Assembly (NCBI RefSeq): GCF_030272615.1
Contig: NC_081409.1
Location: forward strand, 469,892,573 to 469,956,572
Length of the DNA: 64,000 bases
Direction: 5' to 3'
Source of the DNA: Cryptomeria japonica
Lineage: Eukaryota; Streptophyta; Pinopsida; Cupressales; Cupressaceae
Below are positions 45,699 to 57,333 of this stretch, piece after piece (within the stretch, counting starts at the first letter, position 1; every line of letters begins with the position of its first letter). A program made the position numbers and the translations under genes. The notes under the pieces were generated by a model. It was not told where the DNA came from, ran no database searches, and was given only the letters and a program-made list of their open reading frames with translations.

Positions 45699-47105
45699 AA
45701 GGGGTCATGTGGGGTCCTAATGGGACAACACATGTGTTACGACACCATATGACCCCTTATGACACCATATGACCCCTTAGAATACCATATGACCAATTAG
45801 GACACCATATGACCCCTTAGGACATCATAGGGTCCTAAGGGGTCATGTGATGTGATAGAAGTCATATGGTGTCGTTAGGGGTCATGTGGAGTCCTAATGG
45901 TGTTACAACACTATATGGCCCCTTAGGATGCCATATGACTCGGGCTTAGGACATCATATGGTTCTAAGGGGTCATGTGGTGTCTTTAAGGGTTATGTGGG
46001 GTCCTAACACATGTGTGGCCCCATTAGGATCCCACATGACCCCTAACAACACTATATGACCCCTTAGGACATCATATAATCCTAAGGGGTCATATGATGT
46101 GCTAAGGCATCATATGGTCTTGTTACAACACCATATGAACCCTTAAGACACCATGTGACCTGGGAGGACATCATATGCTCCTAACAGGTCATATGCTATG
46201 CTAAAGGGTCATATGATGTCACTAGGGGTCATATGGGATCCTAATGGTGCCACATATGTGTTACAACACTATATGAATCCTTAGGATGCCATATTACAAG
46301 TTAGGACATCATTTACTCATAAGGGATCATGTAGTGTGCTAAGGGGTCACATGATGTCGTTAGGGGTCATCTGGGGTCCTAATTAGGCCACACATGTGTT
46401 ACAATAGGTCATATGACCCCTTAGGAAACCATATGACCCCTTAGGACATCATATGCTCCTAAGGGGTCCTATGGTGTGCTAAGGGGTCATATGGTGTCAT
46501 TAGGGGTCATGTGGTGTCCTAAGGGGCAACACATGTACTAGAATGTCATATGACCCCTTAGGACACCATACAAACCCTTAGGACATCGTATGGTCTTAAG
46601 GGGTCATATGGTGTCATTAGGTGTCATGTGGGGTCCTAATGGGGCCACACATGTGTTAGAACACCATATGACCCCTTAGGAAACCATACGCCCCCTTAGG
46701 ACATCATATGGTCCTAAGGGGTCATTATGTGGTGTGCTAAGGGGTCATATGGTGTCGTTAGAGGTCATGTGGGGTACTAATGTGACCACGTGTTAGAACA
46801 CCATCTGACCCCTTAGGACACCATATGACCCCTTAGGACATCATATGGTCCTAAAGGGTCATATGGTGTGCTAAGGGGTCATATGGTGTAGTTAGGGGTC
46901 ATATGGTGTCCTAAGTGTTCATATGGTGTTGTAACACATGTGTGGCCCCATTAGGACCCCACATGACCCATAACTACACTATATGACCCTGTAGCACACC
47001 ACACAACCCATTAGCACCATATGATGTCCTGAGGGGTCGTATGGTGTCATAAAGGGTCATATGGTGTTGTAACACATGTGTGTCTCCATTAGGATCCCAC
47101 ATGAT
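45695..47105. repeat. CATATG-module tandem array, left block
   Basis: Built of about 20-bp modules joined at CATATG or CATGTG, for example CATATGACCCCTTAGGACAC and its inverse ATATGGTGTCNTNAGGGGTC. A typical higher-order unit is about 138-140 bp: two forward modules, one 18-bp turning module CATATGGTCCTAAGGGGT, three inverted modules, then a module carrying ACACATGTGT. Units recur about every 140 bp, and some segments (near 46005-46060 and 46930-47000) run in the opposite direction. No coding capacity. Confidence 0.92.
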
Positions 47106-47295
47106 TTAGAATTACTTTTATGTTGAAAAACATGCATTGTTTACCTGTGACACTATAGAGTTGAGCAAGATGAACCATTATTACAATATAAAAAGTAGTG
47201 CCAATATTGCTTACAAAAAAAAGTTCAGATCACCCCCTGAGAGCGAGAATGAGGTTCAAGGATGAAAATAATATACTAATATGCTCCCTCCTGAA
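47106..47295. other. Non-repeat gap inside the CATATG array
   Basis: About 190 bp of unique-looking sequence; its start resembles 45510-45545 at the left edge of the array, suggesting that the array and its edge were duplicated together. Confidence 0.6.
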
Positions 47296-48259
47296 CCATA
47301 TGACCCCTTAGCACACCATATGACCCCCTAGGACATCATATGGTCCTAAGGGGTCATGTAGTGTGCTAAGAGGTCATATAGTGTCGTCAGGGGTCATATG
47401 GGGTCCTAATTGGGCCACACATGTGTTAGAATACCATATGACTCCATATGACTCCTTAGGACATCTTATGCTCCAAAGGGGTCATATGGTGTGCTAAGGG
47501 GCCATATGGTGTCATTAAGGGTCATGAGGGGTCCTGACAGGCAACATATGCATTAGAACACCATATGACCCCTTAGAAAATCATATGCTCCTAAGGGGGC
47601 ATATGGTGTGCTAAGGGATCATTTGGTGTCGTTAGTGGTCATGTGGGGTCCTAATGGGGCCACACATTTGTTAGAACATTGTATGACCCCTTAGGACACC
47701 ATATGACCCCTTAGGACACCATATGACCCCTTAGGACATAAAATGATCCTAAGGGGTCATATGGTGTGCTAAGGGACCATATGGTGTCATTAGGGGTTCT
47801 AAAGGGCTACATATGTGTTAGAACACCATATGACCCCTTAGAACATCATATGCTCCTAAGGGGTCATATGGTGTCGTTAAGGGTCATGTGGAGATAATGG
47901 GGCCATACATGTGTCAGAAAACCATACTACCCCTTAGGACACCATATGACCCTTTAGCACATCATATGGTCCTAAGGGGTCATATGGTGTGCTAAGGGGT
48001 CATATGGTGTGCTTAGGGGTCATGTGGGGTCCTAATGGGACAACATGCGTTATGATAAGATATGATCCCTTAGGACACCATACGACCCCTTAGGACACCA
48101 TATGACCCCTTGGGACATCATATGGTCCTAAGGGGTCATATGATGTGTTAAGGGGTCATATGGTATCATTAGGGGTCTTCTGGGGTCCTAATGGGGTGAC
48201 ACGTGTTAGAACACCATATGACCCTTAGGACACCATAGGACCCCTTAGGACATCATATG
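47296..48259. repeat. CATATG-module tandem array, right block
   Basis: Same modules and about 140-bp higher-order unit as the left block; the ACACATGTGTTAGAAC-type module recurs at about 47415, 47540, 47660, 47812, 47905, 48040 and 48190. It is cut off by the Copia-3 LTR at 48260. Confidence 0.92.
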
Positions 48260-49472
48260 TGTTGGCCATTTGGAGTTATTGATTATGTGTTGCATTGATG
48301 TTATGTCATTGATGTCAACACTATCTATTTTGGATGCTTTACCGACACCCTTTTGGTCCTGGTAGGTTGTGTGGTTTCTGGTTGGATTGGATCTAGCATG
48401 ATCCGGTATGCTTCGGTATGATTTGGTTATGGAATTAGATTACTCATGTTCATATTCAATTAGTTGGATTTGATCTAGTGATCAGATGCTATCATGTTTG
48501 GTTGGAAGATTGGTTTGTGGTTCTGGTGAGGGTTTCACTGACAGAGCTTTGATGATATGCATAAGTGGTGTTGGTGTGGCTTCTGGTGGAGATTCAGGAT
48601 GCTAATGGTGATCATGTTTGAGACTTGGCATATTTGGATCATATTTTTAGAGTGTGGACCTAATTTGGGTCCCAGTGTATCTAGGTTATGGACCGACTTA
48701 ATGTAATGTGTGGATTGGACCTCTCGATGTGTTTCTAGGATGTCTTATGGGTTGGATATTATTTGTTTGGTTTTAGCCCAACATGTTTTGTAATTATGTA
48801 ATTGGTTTATTTTCTAGTGGCCGACTTGATTGTTTATAGTTGAGGTTTTGTATATATGATGTAAGATCTCATTGTAGTTCATGGAAAAGGAAGGGATATG
48901 GATGTGTGTATGAGAGAATAATGTAATATCATTTAGGTAGAGGATTTGGTCAATCATTGGAGATTGAGTTGGGTTTATGTAAGAGGATTTAGTCCTCTGG
49001 TATTGAGCTTAACCAAAACTATACTCAGGCATAGGAGATGTTATCTTTACAGTTCATTGATTTCTCTGGATTGTAGTCTAGATTTCTTTGTATTTAGTGA
49101 GACTCCTTTTGTGATGAGGTGTGCGCTCTAGGGTATTGGCCTTCTTGCAAGTGCAGGCCCCTCAATTGTAATTCACATACTTATTGTACAATTATTATCT
49201 GGCTGTGGGTAGGCTTCCCACCATGGTTTTTCCCTTTATCAATTTTTCCACATATAAATCTTGGTTTCGTGTGGATGGTATTTATTCTCTGATTATTGTT
49301 TATGCTTAATTGGTTTATCTTCTATTCCGGTGTTTGGTTAAAGCATTATGGTATTAATGTTTTTGAGTTTTGGTATTAAAGTTTTAAATTGCTTAAGGTT
49401 TTGGTAATCTATGACAACTGATTCACTCCCCCCCCCTCTCATTTGTCTTCTAGTTATTTGAACTATATAACA
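48260..49472 (+). repeat. 5' LTR of Copia-3
   Basis: TGTTGGCCATTTGGAG to CTATATAACA. Shares with Copia-1 the opening ttgattatgtgttgcattgatg-like text, the GGTTTTTCCCTTTATCA phrase and the terminal C run with CTCTCA. Confidence 0.92.
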
Positions 49473-49474
49473 AT

Positions 49475-49486
49475 TGGTATCAGAGC
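49475..49486 (+). other. Primer-binding site of Copia-3
   Basis: TGGTATCAGAGC, two bases after the LTR end. Confidence 0.92.
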
Positions 49487-49530
49487 TCTGGTCCTCTCTC
49501 CAGAAAGCTTAATTGCTTGAGGAAGATCCT

Positions 49531-51182
49531 ATGGTGACTAACAATTCAAGTTCATCTAGTTCATCTAGAGCTATCTTTTAGAGAGATATTCCTAGGCTTG
49601 ATGGAACAAATTACACAGTATGAAAGATTTTGATGGAGACTCATCTAAGATGTCTCAGTAAGGAGATTTGGGAGATCACACAGAATGGTGTTACACCTCA
49701 TAATCTAGCATCTGGCAACCCACCTCTTGAAAACTTGGATAAGGAGCTTGAGAATGATAATGGAGCAAATGAAGCCCTCTTGTGTGCACTTTCTGACCAA
49801 CAAATAATGGGATTAACTGGCAAATCATCTGCAAAAGCTATATGGGATAAGTTGGAGACTCTTAATGAAAGTGACCCTACTATGAAGATTGCTAAACTTA
49901 ATGATTACCAAGTGAGATATGAAAACTTGAAGATGGAAGAAGATGAAAGGATTACTGCATTCATAGAAAGGTTAAATGAGATTGTTATGGGAATTCAATG
50001 TTGTGGTGGAACTCTGAGTGAAGATGAAATTGTTTCTAAAGTTGTGAGAGCCCTACCACCAGCTTACAAGATGAAGGCTACTGCAATTAATGAATTGAGA
50101 ACAATGGCTAATACTTTTGTGAATGGAGATACCTTGGTTGGGAAATTATCTACTTTTGATCTTGACAAATTTGGACCTTCTAGAGCTGTAAAGTCTGAAT
50201 CTTCTTTTCATGCATCTGCATCATCAATCGGCAAGCAAGACTGGAAATATTTATATACAAAGGAATTGGATGATATGAAGAGACAAGATGATGAGTTTGA
50301 GCAACTTGAAGCACTATTTTCTAGAAGAGTACTTAAAGGACCAGTAGGAAGTAAGTATGAAGGAAAAACACCTTTTAAATGTCTTGCATGTAATAAGATT
50401 GGTCATTTTGCATCTAGATGTCCTCAAAGGAACTCAAGATTTGAAGAGAGAGTTAGAAGATCTTTTAAGCCTAACCCTGGAAATCAAAACAAGTATAAGT
50501 ACAAGAAAAATAGAGACACATCATGCTACATAGCGGATGAGGAAGGCATGATTGATTCTGATGATGAACCGGAAGAAGAGTCTTCTAGTGGTTCTAGAAA
50601 TGGAAAGGAATGGGTGTTCTTGGTTATCAAAGAAGATGTTCTGGCACTGGAAGAGAATGTATTTGAATAGAAAGCAATTGATACTAAAATTAAAGACAAG
50701 GATGAATGGGTAATTGATAGTGGATGTTCACATCATATGATTGGAGACAAAATGAAGTTTCTATCTTTGAAAGAATTTGATGGTGGTCTAGTTAGATTTG
50801 GAGATGACAAACCATGTATGATCAAAGGAAAAGGATCTATATCATTGGATGGTAAGCACAATAAGTAAAAAATTTTATTTTGTTTAAGGTTTGAGGCATA
50901 ATCTTTTGAGTGTAGGACAATTGGTGGATAAGGGATTTCAATTACAGTTCAAGGATGGAAAATACAATATCATTAATAGATCTTGTTTGGAGATTGCAAC
51001 CGGTACACAGAGAAAAGGTAATACATTATTTGAATTCTAGTGAGAAGACATGTTAGATTGCACAAATTTATGATAGTTGGCTATGGCATAAAAGGCTATG
51101 TCATGTAGATTTTGATTGCAATGTAAAGATAATTTCAACTAAGGCAGTTAGAGATATACCTAAGATTGTGAAGCCCTATAAT
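49531..51182 (+). pseudogene. Copia-3 gag-protease, interrupted
   Basis: ATG 49531 opens the frame; two early stops (about 49579 and 49621, the second a TGA in place of TGG) are followed by a 346-codon open stretch (49630-50670). It contains the gag core (RLNEIVMGIQCCGGTLSEDE), an intact zinc knuckle CLACNKIGHFASRC at 50380-50421 and an acidic tail. After the TAG at 50668 the same frame continues with protease EWVIDSGCSHHM (about 50705) and a decayed stretch to SWLWHKRLCHVDFDC (about 51080), the integrase N-terminal zinc region. The Copia-4 LTR starts at 51183. Confidence 0.92.
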
Positions 51183-51196
51183 TGTTGGCATTATGT

Positions 51197-51385
51197 GAAC
51201 CGGTATGAAGACATAATGACATGTATGTTGTCATTGATGTCAATATGTGATATGATGTGAACCGGCACATGTGATAGGTGAAAAGAGAGAACCAGCATAT
51301 GTATGAACCGGTATATATGCCAAAGTGAAGCGGCATATTTGTTCAAGATGAACCGGCATGTAGTAATGGGAACCGGCACATGGAA
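51197..51385 (+). promoter_or_regulatory. Cluster of AACCGGCAYAT-like motifs at the front of LTR Copia-4
   Basis: Seven copies of (G)AACCGGYAYAT or one-base variants (two with AACCAG or AAGCGG) occur in 190 bp near the start of the LTR, the U3 region where enhancers sit. Spacing is irregular (25-65 bp). A transcription-factor cluster is an inference from position and repetition. Confidence 0.55.
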
Positions 51386-52016
51386 GCATTGTGTAACTAC
51401 CAATTGGTAGGTAGTTTCCACTTTAGGATTTTTGGTTGGAGTACCTCAAGCCTATCTGACTCAATTGGTGATCTTTGTGTGATGAGTTAACAGTATAACA
51501 AAGAACAGGTCATGTTGCCATGTAAGCTCTGTGTGTGTGAAGGATCTTGCATGAAGAAGATTATTCCTATCTACCTCGGGAATGAGCAAAGTTTGTCAAA
51601 CGGTGATAACACGTGATGGGTTATCAGCCACCATGAAATCGGTGGATAATGGACGATGGAGAATTTCTTGAGATCGATTCAAGATTATTGCATTTAATGT
51701 AGTATGATTCAACGGTCAGGATTGAAACGCTTGAATTGCTTAACCTAATAGGTTCAGGGTTTAGGGTTTTTGCTACCGACCTGTCTATTTCCTATAAGGT
51801 CGATGTTGTGTTTCTTTCTAAGGTTGTTGGAAAAATTTGTGAGTGTGTATCCAAGGGAAGTGATATGTGATTCTTTCCAGACCAAAGGAGAGAAGAGATA
51901 CCTGCAAAGTGAATGTGTAGAAGGTGAAAAGGAGCCAAAACGGATCTGCATTAGCATTGAGTGCTATTGCCAGATCATTGTAATTCCTGTTGATCTTTAA
52001 CCACTTCAACAGTTGT

Positions 52017-52155
52017 GAAATCCCTTAACAGGGTAGCCTTAACTAGGCTTGATACAAATCCCTTAACAGGGTAGCCTTAACTAGGCTTGATACAAATCCC
52101 TTAACAGGGTAGCTTTAACCGGCTTGATTCAAATCCCTTAACAGGGTAACTCAAA
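52017..52155 (+). repeat. 38-bp tandem repeat in LTR Copia-4
   Basis: AATCCCTTAACAGGGTAGCC starts at 52019, 52057, 52095 and 52132, four units of 37-38 bp. Each has the small palindrome CCCTTAACAGGG; degenerate relatives continue to about 52290. Confidence 0.9.
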
Positions 52156-52805
52156 GTTAATGAGTTTTGGGAAGCTATAGAGCTCTGGAGATCCTTTAGC
52201 CATTGAGTTCTTGAAATCCTCTAACAAGGTAACCCTAACCGGGTATTATAGCCATCCCTTAATCGGGTGATCCCTAACAGGATCGGTTCCTAGCAGCCTA
52301 TTGTAATGTCTTTAAACGGACAAGTCTCCTAATAGAGCGGACTTCAAAAGAGTTCAAAAGCAACTTGTGGGTATTCATCCCAACCGTGGTTTTTCCCAGT
52401 TGGGTTTCCATGTGAAAAATATGTGTGTCATGTGTAATGCTTTTATCTTGTGATGCTTTGTTATTACCTGTTGAGCATATGATGGTTCTGTGTTTTATGC
52501 TTGTCTATAAAACATATTGAACTAACTGTTATGAAGTTCTGATGTTAGTTTACCTGTTCATGCATGAGATTGTAATGGTACTATAGAATTGAGCTAAGAG
52601 GAAAGCTTAGTGAGTGACCAGTTTATGATTGTTTGAGCTATTTAGGGTGTTACCGGTTGCTCTCTATTTTAACCAGTACCCCTGTTTGCCAATCATTTGG
52701 AGTATTTGTTGTCAAACCAATTTTGGACTGTATTTGTGTTTGTACTGATTCACCCCCCCTCTCAATACTAGTTTGGTACTTTTGGTTCATCATTGAGTTA
52801 TCAAT

Positions 52806-52817
52806 TGGTATCAGAGT
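52806..52817 (+). other. Primer-binding site of Copia-4
   Basis: TGGTATCAGAGT, two bases after the LTR end, one base different from the other Copia sites at its last position. Confidence 0.88.
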
Positions 52818-52872
52818 GCTCTAGTTCCTCTGTGTTGTAAGCTTAACCGCTTGAGGTAAAGATCCTAGTCAA

Positions 52873-53765
52873 ATGATGAAGAGGGAAGGTCCAAAGTTTA
52901 ACAAGGAAAATTTTGGTATATGGAAAGACGAGATGAAGATATTCATCAAAAGCATGGGTGTTCAACACTGGAGTTATGTTGAGAATGTATATGTTGTCCC
53001 TACCGGTACTCTCACCGATGACCAAAAGAGAGAGATACAAGAAAATGGGCAAGTCATGGAAGCCCTCATTAGTAGTCTATCTGACATTGAGTTTATTGAT
53101 GTTCAAGACAAGGAAAATCCCAAAGAGGTATGGGATGCTCTTGAAAATATCTATGGTGGTGATGAACATGTCAAATAGGCTAAGGAAGAAAGCCTGAGAA
53201 GGAAGTTTGAAGATATGCAGATGGTTGAAGGTGAGACCATTCAGCAGTATGGAATAAGAATCAAAATGGTTGTTGGAGAAATCAAGAGTGCAGGTGGTAA
53301 AATAGAAGATTCCACTATGGTAAGAAAAGTCTTGAGATCCCTGTTGCCAGTCTATGCAATAAGGGTTACTACTATTTAGGAGTTGAGATCAATAGACAAG
53401 TCTAAAGTATCCTTGGACTCCATCATAGCCAAGTTAACAACCTATGAGCTAAATAGTTTTGATGGCAATGTTCAAAAGACTGAATCAACATTTAAAGCCT
53501 CTTCCATACCATCCAGAAAAGGAAAAGAGGATAGCACTAGTGGGGAACCTAGTCAGAGCAGAGAAATGAATGATGAGGAGATTTTGATAGCATTTGAAGC
53601 TCTCCTTGCCAGGAAGCTTCCTAAAGGAACCGATAAATACAAAGGTAAGCTACCTTTGAAATGCTTTTCTTGTAACTGGACAGGACATATTGCTATAAAT
53701 TGTCCTAATGGCGACAACAAGGACAATCCAGAAAGGTTCAAGAAATTCAAAGGAGGAAACCAGAG
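52873..53765 (+). pseudogene. Copia-4 gag, first part
   Basis: From ATG 52873 one frame, with TAG stops at about 53176 and 53378, encodes a copia gag: NFGIWKDEMKIFIKSMG at the front, the core EGETIQQYGIRIKMVV, then a zinc knuckle CFSCNWTGHIAINC at 53662-53703 and a basic tail ending KKFKGGNQ at the insertion site of the Ty3-like element. It continues at 61677. Confidence 0.93.
53761..53765. other. Target-site duplication of the Ty3-like element (CAGAG, partner CGGAG)
   Basis: CAGAG precedes the left LTR and CGGAG (61677-61681) follows the right LTR, a 5-bp duplication with one later change. The Copia-4 frame continues across it (GGNQ to RRNYFVAVDEG). Confidence 0.85.
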
Positions 53766-55037
53766 TGTAAAGCGGAAAAATCGAACCCTAGTCATTCTCC
53801 CCTCCCCAACTCCAAGGAGAGAGAAGGGAGAGTCACTAGGGTTGATGGTTTTCACTTAGGAGAGACTTTACATTCAAAAGAGGGGTTGAAACCCACAAGA
53901 TCCAATCCCACGCAATGCAGGATTGGATTCTAAATGAGTTTCAAGGGTTGTGACATCAAGGATACCCTCTTTTGTAAAGAATGTAGATAGAAAGATTGAA
54001 ATAGGAATGCATGTAAAGTAGGAAAGATTCACTTATAAGCAGAGATAAGGATATGGTATGAAGCTGCGGACCTGGAATTAGCAGTAAAATGTTGAGACGG
54101 TGCTGTTCTACAAATTTGAACGAAAGTTGATAGGACGATGGCGCCCGGCATGCACACGGTCCTCCAAAAAATCTGCGAAACGAAGGGGGATCTGTTCGTC
54201 TCTGCATAAGGATTCCAGATCTTCAATTACAGCCGCGTACCTGCAACCTACACACAGAAAAGAGAGGACGATTGGGGGGTTAGGGATGAGGGGTTTGCCT
54301 TTAGGTCAAACCCCAATTTTGGAATTAACCAAGAAATGAGAATGTTGTAAATGTAAATGTTTGTAATGTAAACAAGTACTGATACCTTGTTATAAGAATG
54401 TTTGTATTCTTACATGCGAAGGTGTAATGTATGTTGTATGTAATGTGTTGTAAGTGATCTCCTCTTCAATGGTTGAATCCTTGTCTTGAATGCAACACTT
54501 AGCCTTGAATGGAGACTTAGAATGCTCAATTGCTTGAAAGAATGCTTGAATGCTTGAATGTTTGAATGCTTGAATATTGCTTCCGCGTCTTGCTCGCATA
54601 TGTTTTTCTCTTTTTTTGACCTCCTCAAATGGGAGAGGAAATGTAGTTTATATACTTGTCAATTAGGGCTGATAGACTGATTTTCCCGACCTTAGGCCGA
54701 CCAGGAAACATTATTTTCCAATTTGCAAACTTAAAGACCCGAAGCCCCATAAGAGACCGGGCCCAAAATAGGGCCAGGGACCAGGGCGCTGGGTGCCATG
54801 GTCTTGGGGGACCAGGGTGCTGGGTGCCCTAGTCTTGAAGGACCAGGGCACTAGGCACCATGGTCCCACCTCCCGGGACAGCAGGGTGCAAGGAGGATCA
54901 GGCCAGGGTGCTGAAAAATGCAGTTTTTGGTGTCACAAGTAGGTTTCGGGGTCTCCATTCAGGTTTAACATTGCATCGCCATCGTGAAGACCCAAATGCA
55001 GTTGAAATTGCAAGTGTTGTAATTTTAGGATGCTACA
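53766..55037 (-). repeat. 3' LTR of the Ty3-like element
   Basis: Plus-strand text TGTAAAGCGGAAAAATCG to GGATGCTACA. It contains TTGAATGC-type short repeats (54540-54580), a 31-bp GC-rich triplet (54779-54871) and the GCGC...GTGCACACGG-like module (about 54137-54165). Confidence 0.94.
54779..54871. repeat. 31-bp GC-rich repeat in the Ty3-like LTR
   Basis: GACCAGGG starts at 54779, 54810 and 54841, each followed by cgctgggtgccatggtcttg or a variant. The same three units are in the other LTR at about 61415-61505. Confidence 0.9.
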
Positions 55038-55050
55038 TTTAGCCCCCACT
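55038..55050 (-). other. Polypurine tract of the Ty3-like element
   Basis: Minus strand AGTGGGGGCTAAA directly before TGTAGCATCC, the start of the 3' LTR. Confidence 0.8.
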
Positions 55051-55822
55051 TTAGTGGGAGTATAAGCGTACGCTCATACTTCCAGTAAAGTACAAGGAAA
55101 CAACATTGAAAAACTTTCACCACGTCAAGGAGGCAAGATACACCAAGCCCCCAGTGGACTAAGGATCTTACGACTTCAATTGACAAAGTAAAAGGGAAGA
55201 TCATGAGGGAGAACCATGACTGTCAGTAGTAAGGTTCCCTCACTATGAGTCATGCAAGAAAGATATCAAAAATTTTCAAGGCAAAGCTAAATTTGTCAAG
55301 AAATTTTCAAGTATCTTGAAAAGATATAGACGGGATGTATGCCCCCCTACATTAAAGCGATCGCACACGCCTCACTGGGGGTGATTGCTTTAAGGTAGTG
55401 ATACATATAAGAAATGAGAAAGGAGCACGTTATCACAAGGATTTAGCCCCCAAGTGTGAGATAAGCCCAAGGATAATAGACACAAAACACAAAGCACAAG
55501 GTGACTTCGCTTTCCTCGGGGTCAGTATGCTGTATGATAATTCATGTATATCATATGTATGTATGCATAATTGTTCTTCATTCCCCAATCAAGGAAGGTC
55601 ACCTAGAAGAAGGGAACACATGTGTCTTTTAAGTCAACACGAGAGAGACCAAAAGAGATCTCAATGTTTTGCATCATCCTCAAGTAGACAACACTAAGGA
55701 CAACAAATAGAAGAATGAGAATAACACATAGAAGAAGTAACAAAAGAGAGGAGGAGAGAGTCTGCTATGCTAATGAACTAGTCTAGCACGTCATCTACCC
55801 CCCGATCTTGCTGATCAATATT
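55051..55822 (-). other. Non-coding 3' region of the Ty3-like element
   Basis: Between the last stop of the protease-tail frame and the polypurine tract. No reverse transcriptase or integrase motif in any frame. Confidence 0.75.
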
Positions 55823-57333
55823 TCAGGAAGGTAGGAAAAACACTAGAGGAGGAACATCCAACATAGCAGATGGAGCTATCACAAGATCCAAACAAGGGCT
55901 ATGTTCATATCCCAAGCCACGGTGTTCTTGTCTAGGAGCTAGGATAAGTGCTTTAGAAAATGCGTTAGATAAATGGTTATCAATATCAACATATTCATAT
56001 TCACTATCAGAATGAACAGGAGTAACATTTTCATCATGAATAACATTTTCATCTATATCATCATCAAGATTTATAAAAATAGGATCTTTAACTTGCACAG
56101 GATCAAGACCATCATACATCTTATGTTTAGGAGATTTCGGCTCGATTCTCGGCTGAGGAGAAAATGGAATAATACTGGCTGAAGGTGTTTTTGGGGATTG
56201 CAAAGTTTGAGAAGCAGCTGCCTGAGCTCTAAGATGACGCTTTCGTCGGCGTTCACGTGCAGAACGATTTCGTCTAGTCTTAGTAGGAAGTTGAGAAGAT
56301 TGAGGAGGAGGAATGTTCTCATCCTTATCACTTGGGTGTTTAGGTTGTGGTCTCTTAGGTTGAATAATAGGAGAAGAGGAAGGTCTCTTCTCTCCATAAG
56401 AGGAAGGAGGAGGAACTACTCCATATAAGGGAGGAATATTGGTTTAGGAAGGAGACCAAGCCCATCATGACGAGGAGGTATAGGTCTACTTTTAGAAAGT
56501 TTATTAGATATAGGCATAGTCACATTCATAGGGATGGGTTGGGAATCTTCTTGAGGAAAGACATTGGTTTTATCTTTCAAAGGAAGAACTTCCTTCTCAA
56601 GAATGATAGGAATATCAAGTTTGGGTGTTCTAGGTTCACTTAGAGATAGGATCATATCCTTTTTCCACTTTTGATAAGATTTGAAAAGATGATCACTTCG
56701 CGGAGGAAGAGATTGGAATTGTTTAGGCCAAAAGTAATCAATAGGAACGCTAGAAGTTCTTTCAGCTGGTTTAAAGAGACTATGATTGACAGTAACAACT
56801 TCACCATTATGGGGAAATTTCAAGCACTTATGAATAGGAGAAGCAATAGCTTTCATGGAAGATAGCCAAGGATAGCCTAGCTTCACACGAAATTGTTCAG
56901 ATGATGGAATAATAGCAAAGTCCACATCAAGGGATTTGTTATGGACCTCAATAGGTAACGTAATAGAACCAATTGCAGGAGAAGAAAATGCATCAAATAG
57001 TTTCACAACCACATTTGTTTAATCATAGATCACTTGATTCAATTGCAAAGTAAAAAGAAATTCTTCAGTAATGACATTAATCATACAAGAAGGATCAACA
57101 AGCACTCCACGGCAAGGTGTATTCTTGACTTTTGCAACTATATATAAAGGACCATCAGGTGCCCTAATAGTTTCACTGGAATCAAATATGATGGAAGGTT
57201 CTTTAGGGATTTTCTACTGCTCTACAAAGTTAATCACATTTGGAGTCATAGACACAAGATCATCATGTGAGACAGAGGAATCATTAGTATCAATCGCATT
57301 AGAGGTATGAGAAGGCAATGGATCAGTAAAAAT
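55823..57333 (-). pseudogene. Protease domain and tail of the Ty3-like element
   Basis: In the same frame as gag after its stop: GVLVDPSCMINVIT (57067-57105), the retropepsin active-site region with D-P-S in place of D-T/S-G; then GSITLPIEVHNKSLDVDFAII and LGYPWLSSMKAIASPIHKCLKFP (57010-56800), the C-terminal part of the fold. Stops occur at about 57215 and 57018. A frameshift near 56430 leads into a proline-rich part and a strongly basic stretch TRRNRSARERRRKRHLRA (about 56240-56290), then an acidic part DLDDDIDENVIHDE-like and the end LVFFLPS at 55823. No polymerase follows. The basic stretch could be a nuclear localisation or nucleic-acid-binding signal; that is inference. Confidence 0.8.

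Larger units (their letters stand above)
48260..51182 (+). mobile_element. Copia-3, visible 5' part (cut by Copia-4)
   Basis: LTR 48260-49472, primer site, gag and protease, ending in the GAG-pre-integrase region at 51182 where the Copia-4 LTR begins. The remainder must lie beyond the right window edge, after the end of Copia-4. The sequence before the LTR is ATATG (48255-48259); its partner cannot be seen. LTR and gag are close relatives of Copia-1. Confidence 0.92.
51183..52803 (+). repeat. 5' LTR of Copia-4
   Basis: TGTTGGCATTATGTGAAC to TTGAGTTATCA. It carries two internal repeat sets (AACCGG motifs at 51197-51385 and 38-bp units at 52017-52155) and the GGTTTTTCCC and TTCACCCCCCCTCTCA motifs shared with the other Copia LTRs. 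Confidence 0.92.

Noticed and set aside
45539-45733. Open frame rich in leucine, serine and proline on the minus strand
   Set aside because: It is only the translated (GA)n/purine tract.
45695-48259. CRISPR-like array
   Set aside because: Units are contiguous, diverged, in both orientations and have no unique spacers; there are no cas genes and the setting is a plant nuclear genome.
54390-54628. Open frames with KHSNIQAFKHS-type text, also at 60945-61267
   Set aside because: Produced by TTGAATGC-like short repeats within both LTR copies of the Ty3-like element.
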